A stretch of DNA of 10,080 nt from JBBDMX01 sp038241095 (GCA_038241095.1 JBBRGB010000127.1:1-10080); one strand, 5' to 3'. Counted from the first letter of the stretch, positions 1 through 6,586 are shown. Numbers and translations: made by a program. Notes: generated by a model from the letters alone, not told the origin.

Positions 1-1
1 G

Positions 2-844
2 GCCCGCATGCCCGCGACCAAGGCCATGCCCGAGTGGCTGGGCAAGCGCCCGCCGGTGGAGGGCCAATGGGTCAAGACCTTCGAGGACGACTTCGACACC
101 GACGCCATTGACACCAAGCGCTGGAACATTTACGCCGAGAATTACTGGGACAAGCGCAGCCACTTCACCAAGGACAATCTGATTCTGGGTGAAGGCATGG
201 TCCGCCTGCGCATGGAAAAGAAACGCGGTTTTCACAATGATGATCCGACCCGCAAGGAAACCGATTATGCGGTGGGATTTCTCAGCACATATGGCAAGTG
301 GGTGCAACGCTACGGCTATTTTGAATCGCGGATGAAAGTGCCCACCGCCCCCGGACTTTGGCCGGCGTTCTGGATGATGCCCGACCGTGGCGAGGCCGAA
401 GGCCCGCAATGGAAACGATCTGACACCGCCCGTGGCGCGATGGAAGTGGACATTCTTGAGCATCTGACCCGCTGGGGCCCCAACCGCTTCAACATCGCCA
501 TGCACTGGGACGGCTACGACAAGAACCACAAGTCCACCGGGACGGACAAAATCTACGCCCAGCCCGACAAGGACGGCTTCGTCACCTTCGGCCTGCTCTG
601 GACCCCCGGCCTGTTGGTTCACTACATCAACGGCCAGGAAGTGGGCCGCTATGAAAACGCCCGCGTCACCAACGTCCAGGCGTTTATGATGTACGACTTG
701 GTCACCGGCGGTTGGGACAACAACGGCGTGGATGACAAGCAACTCCCGGCCGACTTCGTCATCGACTACGTCCGCTGCTGGCAACGCGAGGACTTGGCCT
801 CCGACCTCGACACCACCAAGCCCGCCGCCAAGGCCACGCCATGA
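2..844 (+). CDS. GH16 family glycoside hydrolase, 5' end outside window
   Basis: This is a probable secreted endo-acting beta-glycanase of the GH16 family, a beta-jelly-roll retaining enzyme acting on beta-1,3/1,4-glucans or galactans such as laminarin, agar or carrageenan. Numbering from the ATG at base 8, the fold begins near residue 25 (TFEDDFD). The catalytic motif EVDILE lies at 146-151, giving nucleophile E146, assisting D148 and acid/base E151. The ExDxxE spacing is the beta-bulge form of the family. The terminal strand FVIDYVRCWQ (250-259) is typical of GH16. A short polar, Ala/Lys-rich tail follows. The reading frame is open to the left edge and the ATG has no visible Shine-Dalgarno, so the true start and any signal peptide probably lie upstream. 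The catalytic domain itself appears complete. The exact substrate cannot be told from sequence reading alone. A strong hairpin follows 38 bp after the stop. Confidence 0.9.
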   Translation, partial: ARMPATKAMPEWLGKRPPVEGQWVKTFEDDFDTDAIDTKRWNIYAENYWDKRSHFTKDNLILGEGMVRLRMEKKRGFHNDDPTRKETDYAVGFLSTYGKWVQRYGYFESRMKVPTAPGLWPAFWMMPDRGEAEGPQWKRSDTARGAMEVDILEHLTRWGPNRFNIAMHWDGYDKNHKSTGTDKIYAQPDKDGFVTFGLLWTPGLLVHYINGQEVGRYENARVTNVQAFMMYDLVTGGWDNNGVDDKQLPADFVIDYVRCWQREDLASDLDTTKPAAKATP

Positions 845-882
845 TGACCAAGTGATGGCGCGACAAGTGACAGAACTGCAAC

Positions 883-911
883 CACACGGCACCCCGACGG
901 GGTGCCGTGTG
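883..911 (+). terminator. 13-bp hairpin after the GH16 gene, probable terminator
   Basis: A perfect 13-bp stem (883-895 pairing with 899-911) closes a 3-base loop (GAC). It is followed by CGTTT, a poor T-tract. It lies 38 bp after the GH16 stop and before the convergent rpoN end, so it may stop transcription from the left. The weak T-tract leaves open that it is a dispersed hairpin repeat rather than a classical intrinsic terminator; compare 9723-9752. Confidence 0.6.
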
Positions 912-1048
912 CGTTTACCCCTTGAAATCCGATTCCGCTTTGAGCGGCTCTTCCGTGGGATTCTTTTGTCGTTGTGACCGCATGACATCCGCGGCCTGTC
1001 CCACAGAAGCCGTCCAGAGCGACGTCATCTGTGGGCTTGCGTTCTTCT

Positions 1049-2566
1049 TCAAAACTCTTTGCGCTGCCGCGCCGGAGCGATGTGCAACTGTTTGCGATAT
1101 TTCGCCACCGTTCGCCGGGCGATCTCGATGCCGGCCTTCTTCAACTCCTCCACCAACTCGTCATCATTGAGCGGCTTGCCCTTGTCCTCGCCCTCAATGA
1201 TCTCTTGCAACTTGGCCTGCACCGCGGCCCAGGAAACCGACTCGCCATCCTCCGTCTCCGTGCCACCGGAAAAAAACATTCGCAAGGGCAGAATGCCGCG
1301 CGGGGTCTGCAAATACTTTTCGCTCACGGCCCTGCTCACCGTCGCCACGTGAATGCCCAACTGATCCGCCACCAAGGTCATGGGCAGCGGCTTCAAATGC
1401 TGCGGCCCAAGGTCAAAAAACTCCCGCTGGGCGTCGATGACCACGTTGATCACCCGCAAGAGCGTACTGTGCCGCTGACCGATGGCGTCGATGATCCACT
1501 TGGCGTTGCGCAGGTTGTTGCCCACGAACTCGCGGGTTTTGCGGTCCAGCGTTTTGTCCCGCGCCATGCGCAGGTAGCGGTGGTTGATGTAGAGGCTCGG
1601 CAAGCGCTCGTGCGTCAGCCGGGCTACATAGCGATCCTCGGCCTCCTCGTACTCCACCACGGCATCGGGGGTGATGGTTCGCGGGGTGTCTTCGTGGAGG
1701 CTGCGCCCGGGGTGTGGGTGGAATTGCCGCAGGTGTTGCAGGGCGGATTTGACGGCCTCAATGTCCAAGCCCGTTTGCTGGGCGATGCGGGGCAGGCGGT
1801 TGACTTCGATGTCCTTCAAGTAGTCGGAAACCAGCAGGCGTTCGACGGTCAGGTCGGCCCCTTCGCCGCTGGCTTGCCGGGCGTCGATCTGCAACAGCAG
1901 GCATTCGCGCAGATCGCGGGCGGCCAGCCCCACGGGTTCGAGCGTTTTTTGCAGGAGTGACCAAGCCCCGTCGATGGCGGTCGCTTCCATCCCCGCCGGG
2001 GCTTGGGAAAGCAGTTCCTGCCGGGGCGTGCGGATGTAGCCGTCCTCGTCGATGAAGCCGATGAGAAACTCGCCCGCGGCCCGCAAGGCCGGGGTGGTCT
2101 CGACCATGCGCCACTGATCCAGCAGTTGCTCCGAAAGGCTTTGTGAACGGGACGCGGTGTTGTTCATCGCGTCCATCTTGGCGTCACGATCCTGGGCGGG
2201 GGCGGCCCGGCGCATGCCCTCGCTGCCGTAGTTGTTTGCGCCCCATGAGTCGCCGTATTCCTCGGCGATGTTCGCCAAACGCTCAAAGTCATCGGAGTTA
2301 CTGTGATCGTGCTTCTCGTCTTCGACTACCAGTTCGCGTTCGCCCTCGGTCTTTTCGGGCTTGCGTGCTTCGAGTTCGCCATCGCCATCGCGCTCGGCGG
2401 ATTCGGGTTCGCGCAGTTCCAAGGTGGGGTTGGCCGACAACTCCTGCTCGATGCGCTCTTCGAGCGCCTGGAGCGGGAGCTGGAGAATCTCCATGCTCTG
2501 AATCATTCGCGGCGCCAGCTTCATCCGCTGGTCTAGCCGCATGTGTTGTCCGGCGTCGATTCGCAT
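1049..2566 (-). CDS. rpoN: RNA polymerase sigma-54 factor
   Basis: This is the alternative sigma factor that directs RNA polymerase to -24/-12 promoters and needs AAA+ activators to open them. All parts of the family are visible. Activator-interacting region I lies at about residues 15-50 (MKLAPRMIQSMEILQLPLQA, Gln/Leu-rich). It is followed by a strongly acidic region II at about 53-105, then the core-binding region. The DNA-binding helix-turn-helix runs at 406-424 (HVATVSRAVSEKYLQTPRG), and the diagnostic RpoN box ARRTVAKYRK is at 483-492. The length of 505 aa is normal (E. coli about 477). The start is uncertain: the ATG at 2566 has no clear Shine-Dalgarno and Met9 is an alternative, but both precede region I. 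It reads leftward 128 bp downstream of recR, so the two may be co-transcribed. No sigma-54 activator gene is in the window. Confidence 0.97.
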   Translation of the reverse strand: MRIDAGQHMRLDQRMKLAPRMIQSMEILQLPLQALEERIEQELSANPTLELREPESAERDGDGELEARKPEKTEGERELVVEDEKHDHSNSDDFERLANIAEEYGDSWGANNYGSEGMRRAAPAQDRDAKMDAMNNTASRSQSLSEQLLDQWRMVETTPALRAAGEFLIGFIDEDGYIRTPRQELLSQAPAGMEATAIDGAWSLLQKTLEPVGLAARDLRECLLLQIDARQASGEGADLTVERLLVSDYLKDIEVNRLPRIAQQTGLDIEAVKSALQHLRQFHPHPGRSLHEDTPRTITPDAVVEYEEAEDRYVARLTHERLPSLYINHRYLRMARDKTLDRKTREFVGNNLRNAKWIIDAIGQRHSTLLRVINVVIDAQREFFDLGPQHLKPLPMTLVADQLGIHVATVSRAVSEKYLQTPRGILPLRMFFSGGTETEDGESVSWAAVQAKLQEIIEGEDKGKPLNDDELVEELKKAGIEIARRTVAKYRKQLHIAPARQRKEF

Positions 2567-2576
2567 GGGGAAGTCA

Positions 2577-2591
2577 GTCTTGAGTCTTGAG
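2577..2591. repeat. two tandem heptamers TCTTGAG upstream of rpoN
   Basis: Bases 2578-2591 hold two tandem copies of TCTTGAG, preceded by G. They are the reverse complement of the three CTCAAGA copies at 2673-2694, so 15-base arms (2577-2591 with 2680-2694) can pair across an 88-base spacer between recR and rpoN. They sit 11 bases upstream of the rpoN ATG and might fold in the rpoN leader. Confidence 0.75.
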
Positions 2592-2672
2592 GGTTCTCAA
2601 TGGCGCGTTATTCGAGCCACAGCGTCTTTGTCTTATCGGTCGCGTCGTCGTGCGGCTTGTTTTGTCTTGAAA

Positions 2673-2694
2673 CTCAAGACTCAAGACTCAAGAC
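2673..2694. repeat. three tandem heptamers CTCAAGA at the recR stop
   Basis: Three exact tandem copies of the heptamer CTCAAGA (2673-2679, 2680-2686, 2687-2693) directly abut the 3' end of recR. They are inverted relative to the two copies at 2578-2591. On the transcribed (minus) strand the sequence reads as repeats of TCTTGAG. The pattern is a short tandem repeat of 7-base period and not a CRISPR: it has no spacers. Confidence 0.8.
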
Positions 2695-3330
2695 CTACTC
2701 CCGTCCCATCTCCCGCCGCCCTTCGATGGCGTCCGCCAGCACGGCTTTGCTGGCGTTTTCGAGGTTGTAACCGGTGGGCAGGCCCCGCGCCAGACGTGAA
2801 ACTTTGGCTCCCAGGCGACCCAGTTCCCGCGCCAGATAGAGCGCGGTGCCATCGCCTTCGAGCGTCGGGTTGGTGCCGATGATGACCTCACGCACATCGC
2901 CGCCTTGGACTCGTTGTTCCAGCGTGTGAATGTTGAGTTCGCCGGGGCCGATGCCTTCGAGCGGTGCCAGCCGGCCCATGAGCACGTGGTACACGCCGCG
3001 GTACATGCCCGTGGCCTCGAAGGTGGCGACGTCGGCGGGCTGCTCGACGACCAGCACCAAGCCTTGGTCACGTTCCGCATCGGCGCAAATGGGGCAGGGG
3101 TCGGCCTCGGTGAGATTGAAGCAGCGGGAGCATTGGCGGGTGTGGCGTTTGAGTTCGACAATCGCCGCCGCCAAGGCCTCAGCCTCCTCGACCGGCGCTT
3201 TAAGCAGGTGAAACGCCAGCCGCTGGGCGGAGCGGTTACCCAAGCCCGGCAGTCGCGCCAGGCGTTGCACCAGCCGATTCATGGGCGTGGCGGCGGGTTG
3301 AATGTAGCCGTTTTTCGCCATCGGACGCAT
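2695..3330 (-). CDS. recR: recombination mediator protein RecR
   Basis: RecR acts with RecF and RecO in the cytoplasm to load RecA onto SSB-coated single-stranded DNA at gaps. The expected domains appear in order. A helix-hairpin-helix segment lies at about 25-45 (LPGLGNRSAQRLAFHLLK). The zinc finger has Cys67, Cys70, Cys79 and Cys82. A Toprim domain runs from about 91 (LVLVVEQPADV) through the YHVLMGRLAPLEGIGP block to GTNPTLEGDGTA at 152-163. The C-terminal signature ARGLPTGYNLENASKAVLAD is at 181-200. The 211-aa length is slightly over the usual ~200, so Met4 or Met17 (base 3282) may be the real start; none of the three has a clear Shine-Dalgarno. recR is often beside dnaX and ybaB, but here it lies upstream of rpoN. 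Heptamer repeats flank it on both sides. Confidence 0.97.
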   Translation of the reverse strand: MRPMAKNGYIQPAATPMNRLVQRLARLPGLGNRSAQRLAFHLLKAPVEEAEALAAAIVELKRHTRQCSRCFNLTEADPCPICADAERDQGLVLVVEQPADVATFEATGMYRGVYHVLMGRLAPLEGIGPGELNIHTLEQRVQGGDVREVIIGTNPTLEGDGTALYLARELGRLGAKVSRLARGLPTGYNLENASKAVLADAIEGRREMGRE

Positions 3331-3340
3331 TGTAGGGGAA

Positions 3341-3361
3341 GGCTTGAGGCTTGGGGCTTGC
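3341..3361. repeat. three degenerate GGCTTGN heptamers upstream of recR
   Basis: GGCTTGA (3341-3347), GGCTTGG (3348-3354) and GGCTTGC (3355-3361) form a three-unit array of 7-base period, 10 bases upstream of the recR ATG. The unit resembles the TCTTGAG heptamer found downstream of recR. Any role in transcription or translation of recR is unknown. Confidence 0.6.
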
Positions 3362-3397
3362 GCCAGCGTGGCAATGGAATGAATCCTTGGACTTGTG

Positions 3398-3493
3398 ACT
3401 CTGACTTATAGCCGCAGCGTTCCCGCTGCGCGTTGCGTGATCAAGTAAACGCTCAAGACGCGCAGCGGGGACGTTGCGGCTGAAAGTCAGAGT
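3398..3493. repeat. long imperfect inverted repeat between recR and the 146-aa gene
   Basis: Arms of 36 bases (3398-3433 and 3458-3493) are reverse complements apart from four mismatches, separated by a 24-base spacer. The inner parts of the arms are GC-rich (GCGCAGCGGGGACG on the right) and the outer parts carry GACTCTGACTT / AAGTCAGAG. The spacer contains the palindrome TGATCA. It could be a MITE-like or REP-like dispersed element, or a divergent-region transcript end. No open reading frame or T-tract belongs to it. Confidence 0.75.
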
Positions 3494-3522
3494 TCAACAA
3501 TCGCATGGTGCTTTATGGCTCT

Positions 3523-3550
3523 TTGCATCGGAGGGGACAGACGGTAGAAT
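3523..3550 (+). promoter_or_regulatory. putative sigma-70 promoter for the 146-aa gene
   Basis: TTGCAT (3523-3528) and TAGAAT (3545-3550) are separated by 16 bases, giving a plausible -35/-10 pair. A 5' leader of about 24 bases would follow, containing a good Shine-Dalgarno (GGAG at 3569-3572, 8 bases before the ATG). The -10 matches consensus at 5 of 6 positions and the -35 is weaker. Confidence 0.45.
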
Positions 3551-3580
3551 CACAAGTCAATCCCCTCTGGAGACGCGACC

Positions 3581-4021
3581 ATGGCTGACTCACGCGATCC
3601 GACCCCGCTGTCCGACGACGACCTCTTGGCCGACGCCATTTCCATCGAAGGTCTCGATGACGATGACGCCGTCGGTGCCGCTTCACCGTCCAAGCCCCCC
3701 GTGGCGGATGTGCCCGAGCCCATCGACATCGAGGATGACGATGGCGATGAGACTCGCTCGCGGGAGATTCGCACCTTCGACACCCACAAGCGTCATGAAG
3801 ACCGCTGGAAGCGCACGCCCAACGTCACGGGCCAAGGCGCTTCGCATTGCCGCACCTTCGTCTCCAAGTTGCGACTCGACGCCATCGAACACTTGGACGA
3901 GCAGGTCAACCAGTGGCTCGATGAGAACCCCGGTTACGAGGTCAAGAACGCCACGGTGTCCGTGGGCATCCTCACCGGCAAGCTCAAGGAAGAGGCGATG
4001 TTCATGACCGTGTGGGTCTGA
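3581..4021 (+). CDS. small protein with acidic N-terminal tail, function unknown
   Basis: I do not recognise a named family. The 146-aa protein has two parts. Residues 1-60 are low-complexity and strongly acidic (runs such as SDDDLLAD, GLDDDDA, DIEDDDGDE) with a Pro-rich stretch at 37-47, and are probably disordered. Residues 64-146 look folded: a basic link (THKRHEDRWKRTP), then GASHCRTFVSKL, an amphipathic helix at about 98-115 (LDAIEHLDEQVNQWLDEN), and two predicted strands (EVKNATVSVGIL and EAMFMTVWV). There is no signal peptide or membrane segment, so it is probably cytoplasmic. The start is supported by GGAG 8 bases upstream. The C-terminal part has the look of a small conserved alpha/beta domain of planctomycetes, but that is an impression and not a database result. 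It is followed after 123 bp by the beta-helix gene. Confidence 0.8.
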   Translation: MADSRDPTPLSDDDLLADAISIEGLDDDDAVGAASPSKPPVADVPEPIDIEDDDGDETRSREIRTFDTHKRHEDRWKRTPNVTGQGASHCRTFVSKLRLDAIEHLDEQVNQWLDENPGYEVKNATVSVGILTGKLKEEAMFMTVWV

Positions 4022-4066
4022 GCGGGTTGACGGCGACACCTCTGATGCGTTTGGATTCACTGTCTT

Positions 4067-4122
4067 GCCACCATCCAATGGGGCCGTCCTTGGCGTGGAG
4101 CCGCATGCTCATGCGTGGTGGC
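4067..4122 (+). promoter_or_regulatory. foldable leader upstream of the GH28-like gene
   Basis: Outer arms GCCACC (4067-4072) and GGTGGC (4117-4122) enclose a tight inverted repeat CGCATG-CT-CATGCG (4102-4115). The block ends 10 bases before the TGGAG ribosome-binding site of the beta-helix gene. It could be a leader RNA structure or an operator. No clear promoter or known riboswitch was found here. Confidence 0.35.
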
Positions 4123-4144
4123 GCTTGGCTTCTGGAGTTCAACG

Positions 4145-5599
4145 ATGCCGGTCGAGATTTACCCCGTCCCCAACGATCTCAAGCAGTCGCGGATCGGTTT
4201 GGAGGTCGCCCAAGAGGGCGGCGCTTGGCGACGTGTGGACGCGGCGTACGCGACGAGTCTCGATGAGCGGCCGCACGCCCGCGGCGGGGCGGAGGCTTGG
4301 GCCTCGCTCTCAGCCCAAGGGCCGGTGCGGGTGCGGGTGACACTGCCGGATCCCGTGGGTTCAGCGGTCGTTCGTCCGTCACTGCGCGACCCGGTGCCCT
4401 GCGTCATCGACGGGCGGACAGTCACGTTCACTCTCCCCGAACCGCGCTATGTTGTGCTTTGCGTCAACGACCCCACGCCCGGGCCGGAGCACCGTTGGCA
4501 TGGCACTTTCACGTTGTACCTGATGGTTGACCCGATCGACCGTGACGCTCCCCACGTCGGCGACGTCGGCGTGCGGGTGTTGGAACCTGGTCGGCACCGG
4601 CCCGAGGCGTTTACGCTGGGCGACGACGAACACACCTTGCTGCTGCTGCCCGGCGTTCACGATGTCGTGGGCCAGCGTGTTGGCCTCCCCGCGGGCAAGA
4701 CCTTTTACCTCGCTGGCGGGGCGCACTTGCGCTCGTATGTCATCGGCGAGAAGGCCGACGGCGCGAGCCTGCGGGGACGCGGCGTGATCGACGGCACTGG
4801 TGTCGAGCGTCAATCCATCGAGTGGCGCGACGACGGTGACGCCGGGTTCGTCTTCTTCCGCCGTGGCTGCGGGATCACCATCGACGGCATCACGGTCTTT
4901 GACAGCCCGTTCTGGAATCTCGTCACCTTCGGCACCACCGGCACCCGCGTCCGCAACTTCAAGTGCGTCACCTGGCGGGTCAACAACGACGGCCTCCAGC
5001 CACGTTCGTGCAACGACTACGCGGCCCAGCGCTGCTTCCTCAAGTGCGCCGACGATTGCGTCGCGGTCAAAACCCGTCGAGCCGCGGGCATGATTAGCCG
5101 GGGCTTGCGTTTCCTAGACTTGGTCTGCTGGAACGACACGCCCGGCAACGCCCTGGAGATCGGCCACACTAGCCAAGCCGACATCTTGGAATACGTCCTC
5201 TTTGAGCGGGTGGACATCGTTCACGCCGCCGGCGACCCGGCGAGGTGTTTTGCCGTCAGCATCCACGTCATCGACCACTGCCGCGTCCGCGACATCGCCT
5301 ACCGCGACCTGCGAGTCGAGGGCCACCGCAGCGGAGACTTCCGACTTGGCATCGGCACCTCCAGCTACTCCACCGATGACCAGCGCGGCCATGTCGAACG
5401 GGTGACCGTCGAGGGGTACCACACGGAAACGGCGCTGACGCAAAGCCGCTTCACCGGTTTCGACCGCGATCACCTCGTCGCGGCGGTGTCGATCAGCGAG
5501 GTCACCACGGCCGGCAAACCCGTCGATCCCACGGCCTTGGTCGCCGAGGCCCGCTTTGCTCGTGATATTCATTTCATGGGCCAAGCGGTCATCGACTAA
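4145..5599 (+). CDS. GH28/GH49-like right-handed beta-helix glycosidase
   Basis: This is a probable polysaccharide hydrolase of the polygalacturonase (GH28) or dextranase (GH49) fold, both in clan GH-N. The start at 4145 is chosen because TGGAG (4133-4137) lies 7 bases upstream. It gives 484 aa; an ATG at 4115 in the same frame lacks this. Residues 1-130 form a beta-rich N-terminal domain, an arrangement also known in GH49. From about 165 on the sequence is a beta-helix (LPAGKTFYLAGGAHL, then SLRGRGVIDGTG). Catalytic candidates are D282 in VNNDG and D303/D304 in ADDCVAVK. Their spacing of 21-22 residues matches the NTD...DD pair of GH28. H341 (EIGH) may replace the GHG histidine, but no RIK motif is obvious. 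There is no signal peptide, so it may act on imported oligosaccharides. Substrate is unknown; a lyase or epimerase of the same fold cannot be excluded. Confidence 0.85.
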   Translation: MPVEIYPVPNDLKQSRIGLEVAQEGGAWRRVDAAYATSLDERPHARGGAEAWASLSAQGPVRVRVTLPDPVGSAVVRPSLRDPVPCVIDGRTVTFTLPEPRYVVLCVNDPTPGPEHRWHGTFTLYLMVDPIDRDAPHVGDVGVRVLEPGRHRPEAFTLGDDEHTLLLLPGVHDVVGQRVGLPAGKTFYLAGGAHLRSYVIGEKADGASLRGRGVIDGTGVERQSIEWRDDGDAGFVFFRRGCGITIDGITVFDSPFWNLVTFGTTGTRVRNFKCVTWRVNNDGLQPRSCNDYAAQRCFLKCADDCVAVKTRRAAGMISRGLRFLDLVCWNDTPGNALEIGHTSQADILEYVLFERVDIVHAAGDPARCFAVSIHVIDHCRVRDIAYRDLRVEGHRSGDFRLGIGTSSYSTDDQRGHVERVTVEGYHTETALTQSRFTGFDRDHLVAAVSISEVTTAGKPVDPTALVAEARFARDIHFMGQAVID

Positions 5600-5680
5600 A
5601 CCACCACGGGCAAGTGAACTTCGTCTTGAGCGCAACCCCACGCCAAGGCAAACACATGTAAGCCAATCATGCCAGCCTAC

Positions 5681-5756
5681 GAGCCGCGACTGTGAGGGAG
5701 TGGTGGGTCATCTCAGGCGAGGGTTGCTCAAACTCCGCTTACTGCGTGCGCGGCTC
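5681..5756. repeat. imperfect inverted repeat in the convergent spacer
   Basis: GAGCCGCG (5681-5688) is the exact reverse complement of CGCGGCTC (5749-5756). Inside them GGAGT and ACTCC also pair, leaving internal loops and a terminal loop of about 30 bases. The element occupies the middle of the 249-bp spacer between the beta-helix gene and the LTxxQ gene. No ORF with a credible start or codon pattern is present. It could be a dispersed repeat or a structured RNA. Confidence 0.5.
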
Positions 5757-5795
5757 TTTGCCTTTGACTTTGCTTGTTCCGAACACAAATGAAAA

Positions 5796-5819
5796 CCCCA
5801 CGGACGGGTGTCCGTGGGG
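5796..5819. terminator. probable bidirectional terminator between convergent genes
   Basis: A perfect 10-bp GC-rich stem (5796-5805 with 5810-5819) closes a 4-base loop (GGGT). On the minus strand it is followed by TTTTCATTT, a good T-tract for the LTxxQ gene that ends at 5849. On the plus strand it is followed by CTTGTTGTTT, a usable one for the beta-helix gene. Confidence 0.85.
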
Positions 5820-5848
5820 CTTGTTGTTTCACGCGGCCGAAGTTGGCG

Positions 5849-6586
5849 TTACTCAGTCTTGGGCTTTTCGGTCTTCTCGACCTTGGGTTCCTTCTTGGGC
5901 TTTTCGGGGGTCATGAGTTGGCGCTGCTCATCGGTGAGGACTTCATCGTTGATGCGCTTCTTGGCCGCGGTGCGGATTTCCTTCATGGCCGGTTCGTCGT
6001 CGGCCTTGAGTTGTTCGACCTGACCGCAGTAGGTGTAACAGACTTCCTTGGCCTTCTGCTTCTGCTCATCGGTGAGTTCCGCCTTCTTGAAGCTGCCCAA
6101 GGCCCCGGTCCACATGTTGTAGCATTTCCACTTGGCGGCTTGGGCGGGGGTCAGCACGGTCATCACCGCCGCACGGGGTTCGGCCAAGGCCGCGTCACGC
6201 TGCTTGAGGAGTTTGGTTTCCGCTTCTTTGGCGGTTTTGATGGCCGTCTCATCTTTGCCCGCCTTGGCCTCGGTGGTGGCTTTCTTGGCGGCTTCGAGTT
6301 CCGCGCCGTGTTCGGTCTGGTAGGCCTTTTCCGCCGCCTTGACCGCATCGAGCTTGGCCTGCAGGTCGGCGACTTGGGCTTCGCTGAGTTCCAACTCCGT
6401 GGCCATGTTGCGGTAGTAGAACGGCAGGGCGGGCTTCTTCACTTCCGCGGGCTTCTCAGCCTTTTCGACTTTCTTCTTGGCGGGCTTCTCCCCGGCCGGG
6501 GCGGCCTCCTCGGCCCGCAGGGCCGCGACGGGAAGAGTCAACGAAGCCAGAAGCACAGCGGGGACCAACCACTTTGACAGACTCAT
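5849..6586 (-). CDS. exported LTxxQ-motif protein, Spy/CpxP-like
   Basis: The start at 6586 has GGAG 8 bases upstream and directly begins a signal peptide. An in-frame ATG at 6667 would bury that signal and has no support. The 245-aa product has a signal peptide (MSLSKWLVPAVLLASLTLPV, cleavage near 22-25), so it is periplasmic or secreted. A Lys/Glu/Pro-rich linker follows (31-53). The body is helical and holds four LTxxQ-like motifs: LELSEAQ (65-71), LTPAQ (145-149), LTDEQ (171-175) and LTDEQ (217-221). This motif is known from Spy and CpxP, periplasmic chaperone or stress proteins. Residues 75-135 are Ala/Lys/Glu-rich and probably coiled-coil. Cys155, Cys183 and Cys187 could form disulfides or bind metal. 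A second Lys/Pro/Glu tail ends the protein. The function is inferred from the motif only. It has its own probable promoter in the gap after the sulfatase and a strong terminator. Confidence 0.85.
   Translation of the reverse strand: MSLSKWLVPAVLLASLTLPVAALRAEEAAPAGEKPAKKKVEKAEKPAEVKKPALPFYYRNMATELELSEAQVADLQAKLDAVKAAEKAYQTEHGAELEAAKKATTEAKAGKDETAIKTAKEAETKLLKQRDAALAEPRAAVMTVLTPAQAAKWKCYNMWTGALGSFKKAELTDEQKQKAKEVCYTYCGQVEQLKADDEPAMKEIRTAAKKRINDEVLTDEQRQLMTPEKPKKEPKVEKTEKPKTE

Noticed and set aside
926..967. AATCC/GGATT with an inner CCGC/GCGG hairpin followed by TTCTTTT as a second terminator after the GH16 gene
   Set aside because: The stems are only 5 and 4 bp with unpaired bases between; this could be chance in a GC-rich spacer.
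1000..1035. 8-bp inverted repeat CCCACAGA/TCTGTGGG as an rpoN terminator
   Set aside because: The loop is 20 bases and no T-tract follows on the minus strand, so support is too weak.
1031..1960. 309-codon open frame on the plus strand opposite rpoN
   Set aside because: It lies antisense to an unmistakable rpoN, its product is low-complexity Leu/Gln/Val-rich with no family resemblance, and it is explained by GC-rich codon bias on the other strand.
2673..2694. CRISPR-like repeat array
   Set aside because: The units are 7 bases, contiguous and without spacers, and no cas gene is present.
5774..6577. 267-codon open frame on the plus strand opposite the LTxxQ gene
   Set aside because: Its Leu/Gly/Phe-rich product mirrors the Lys/Glu/Ala codons of the real gene, and it starts inside the terminator region.
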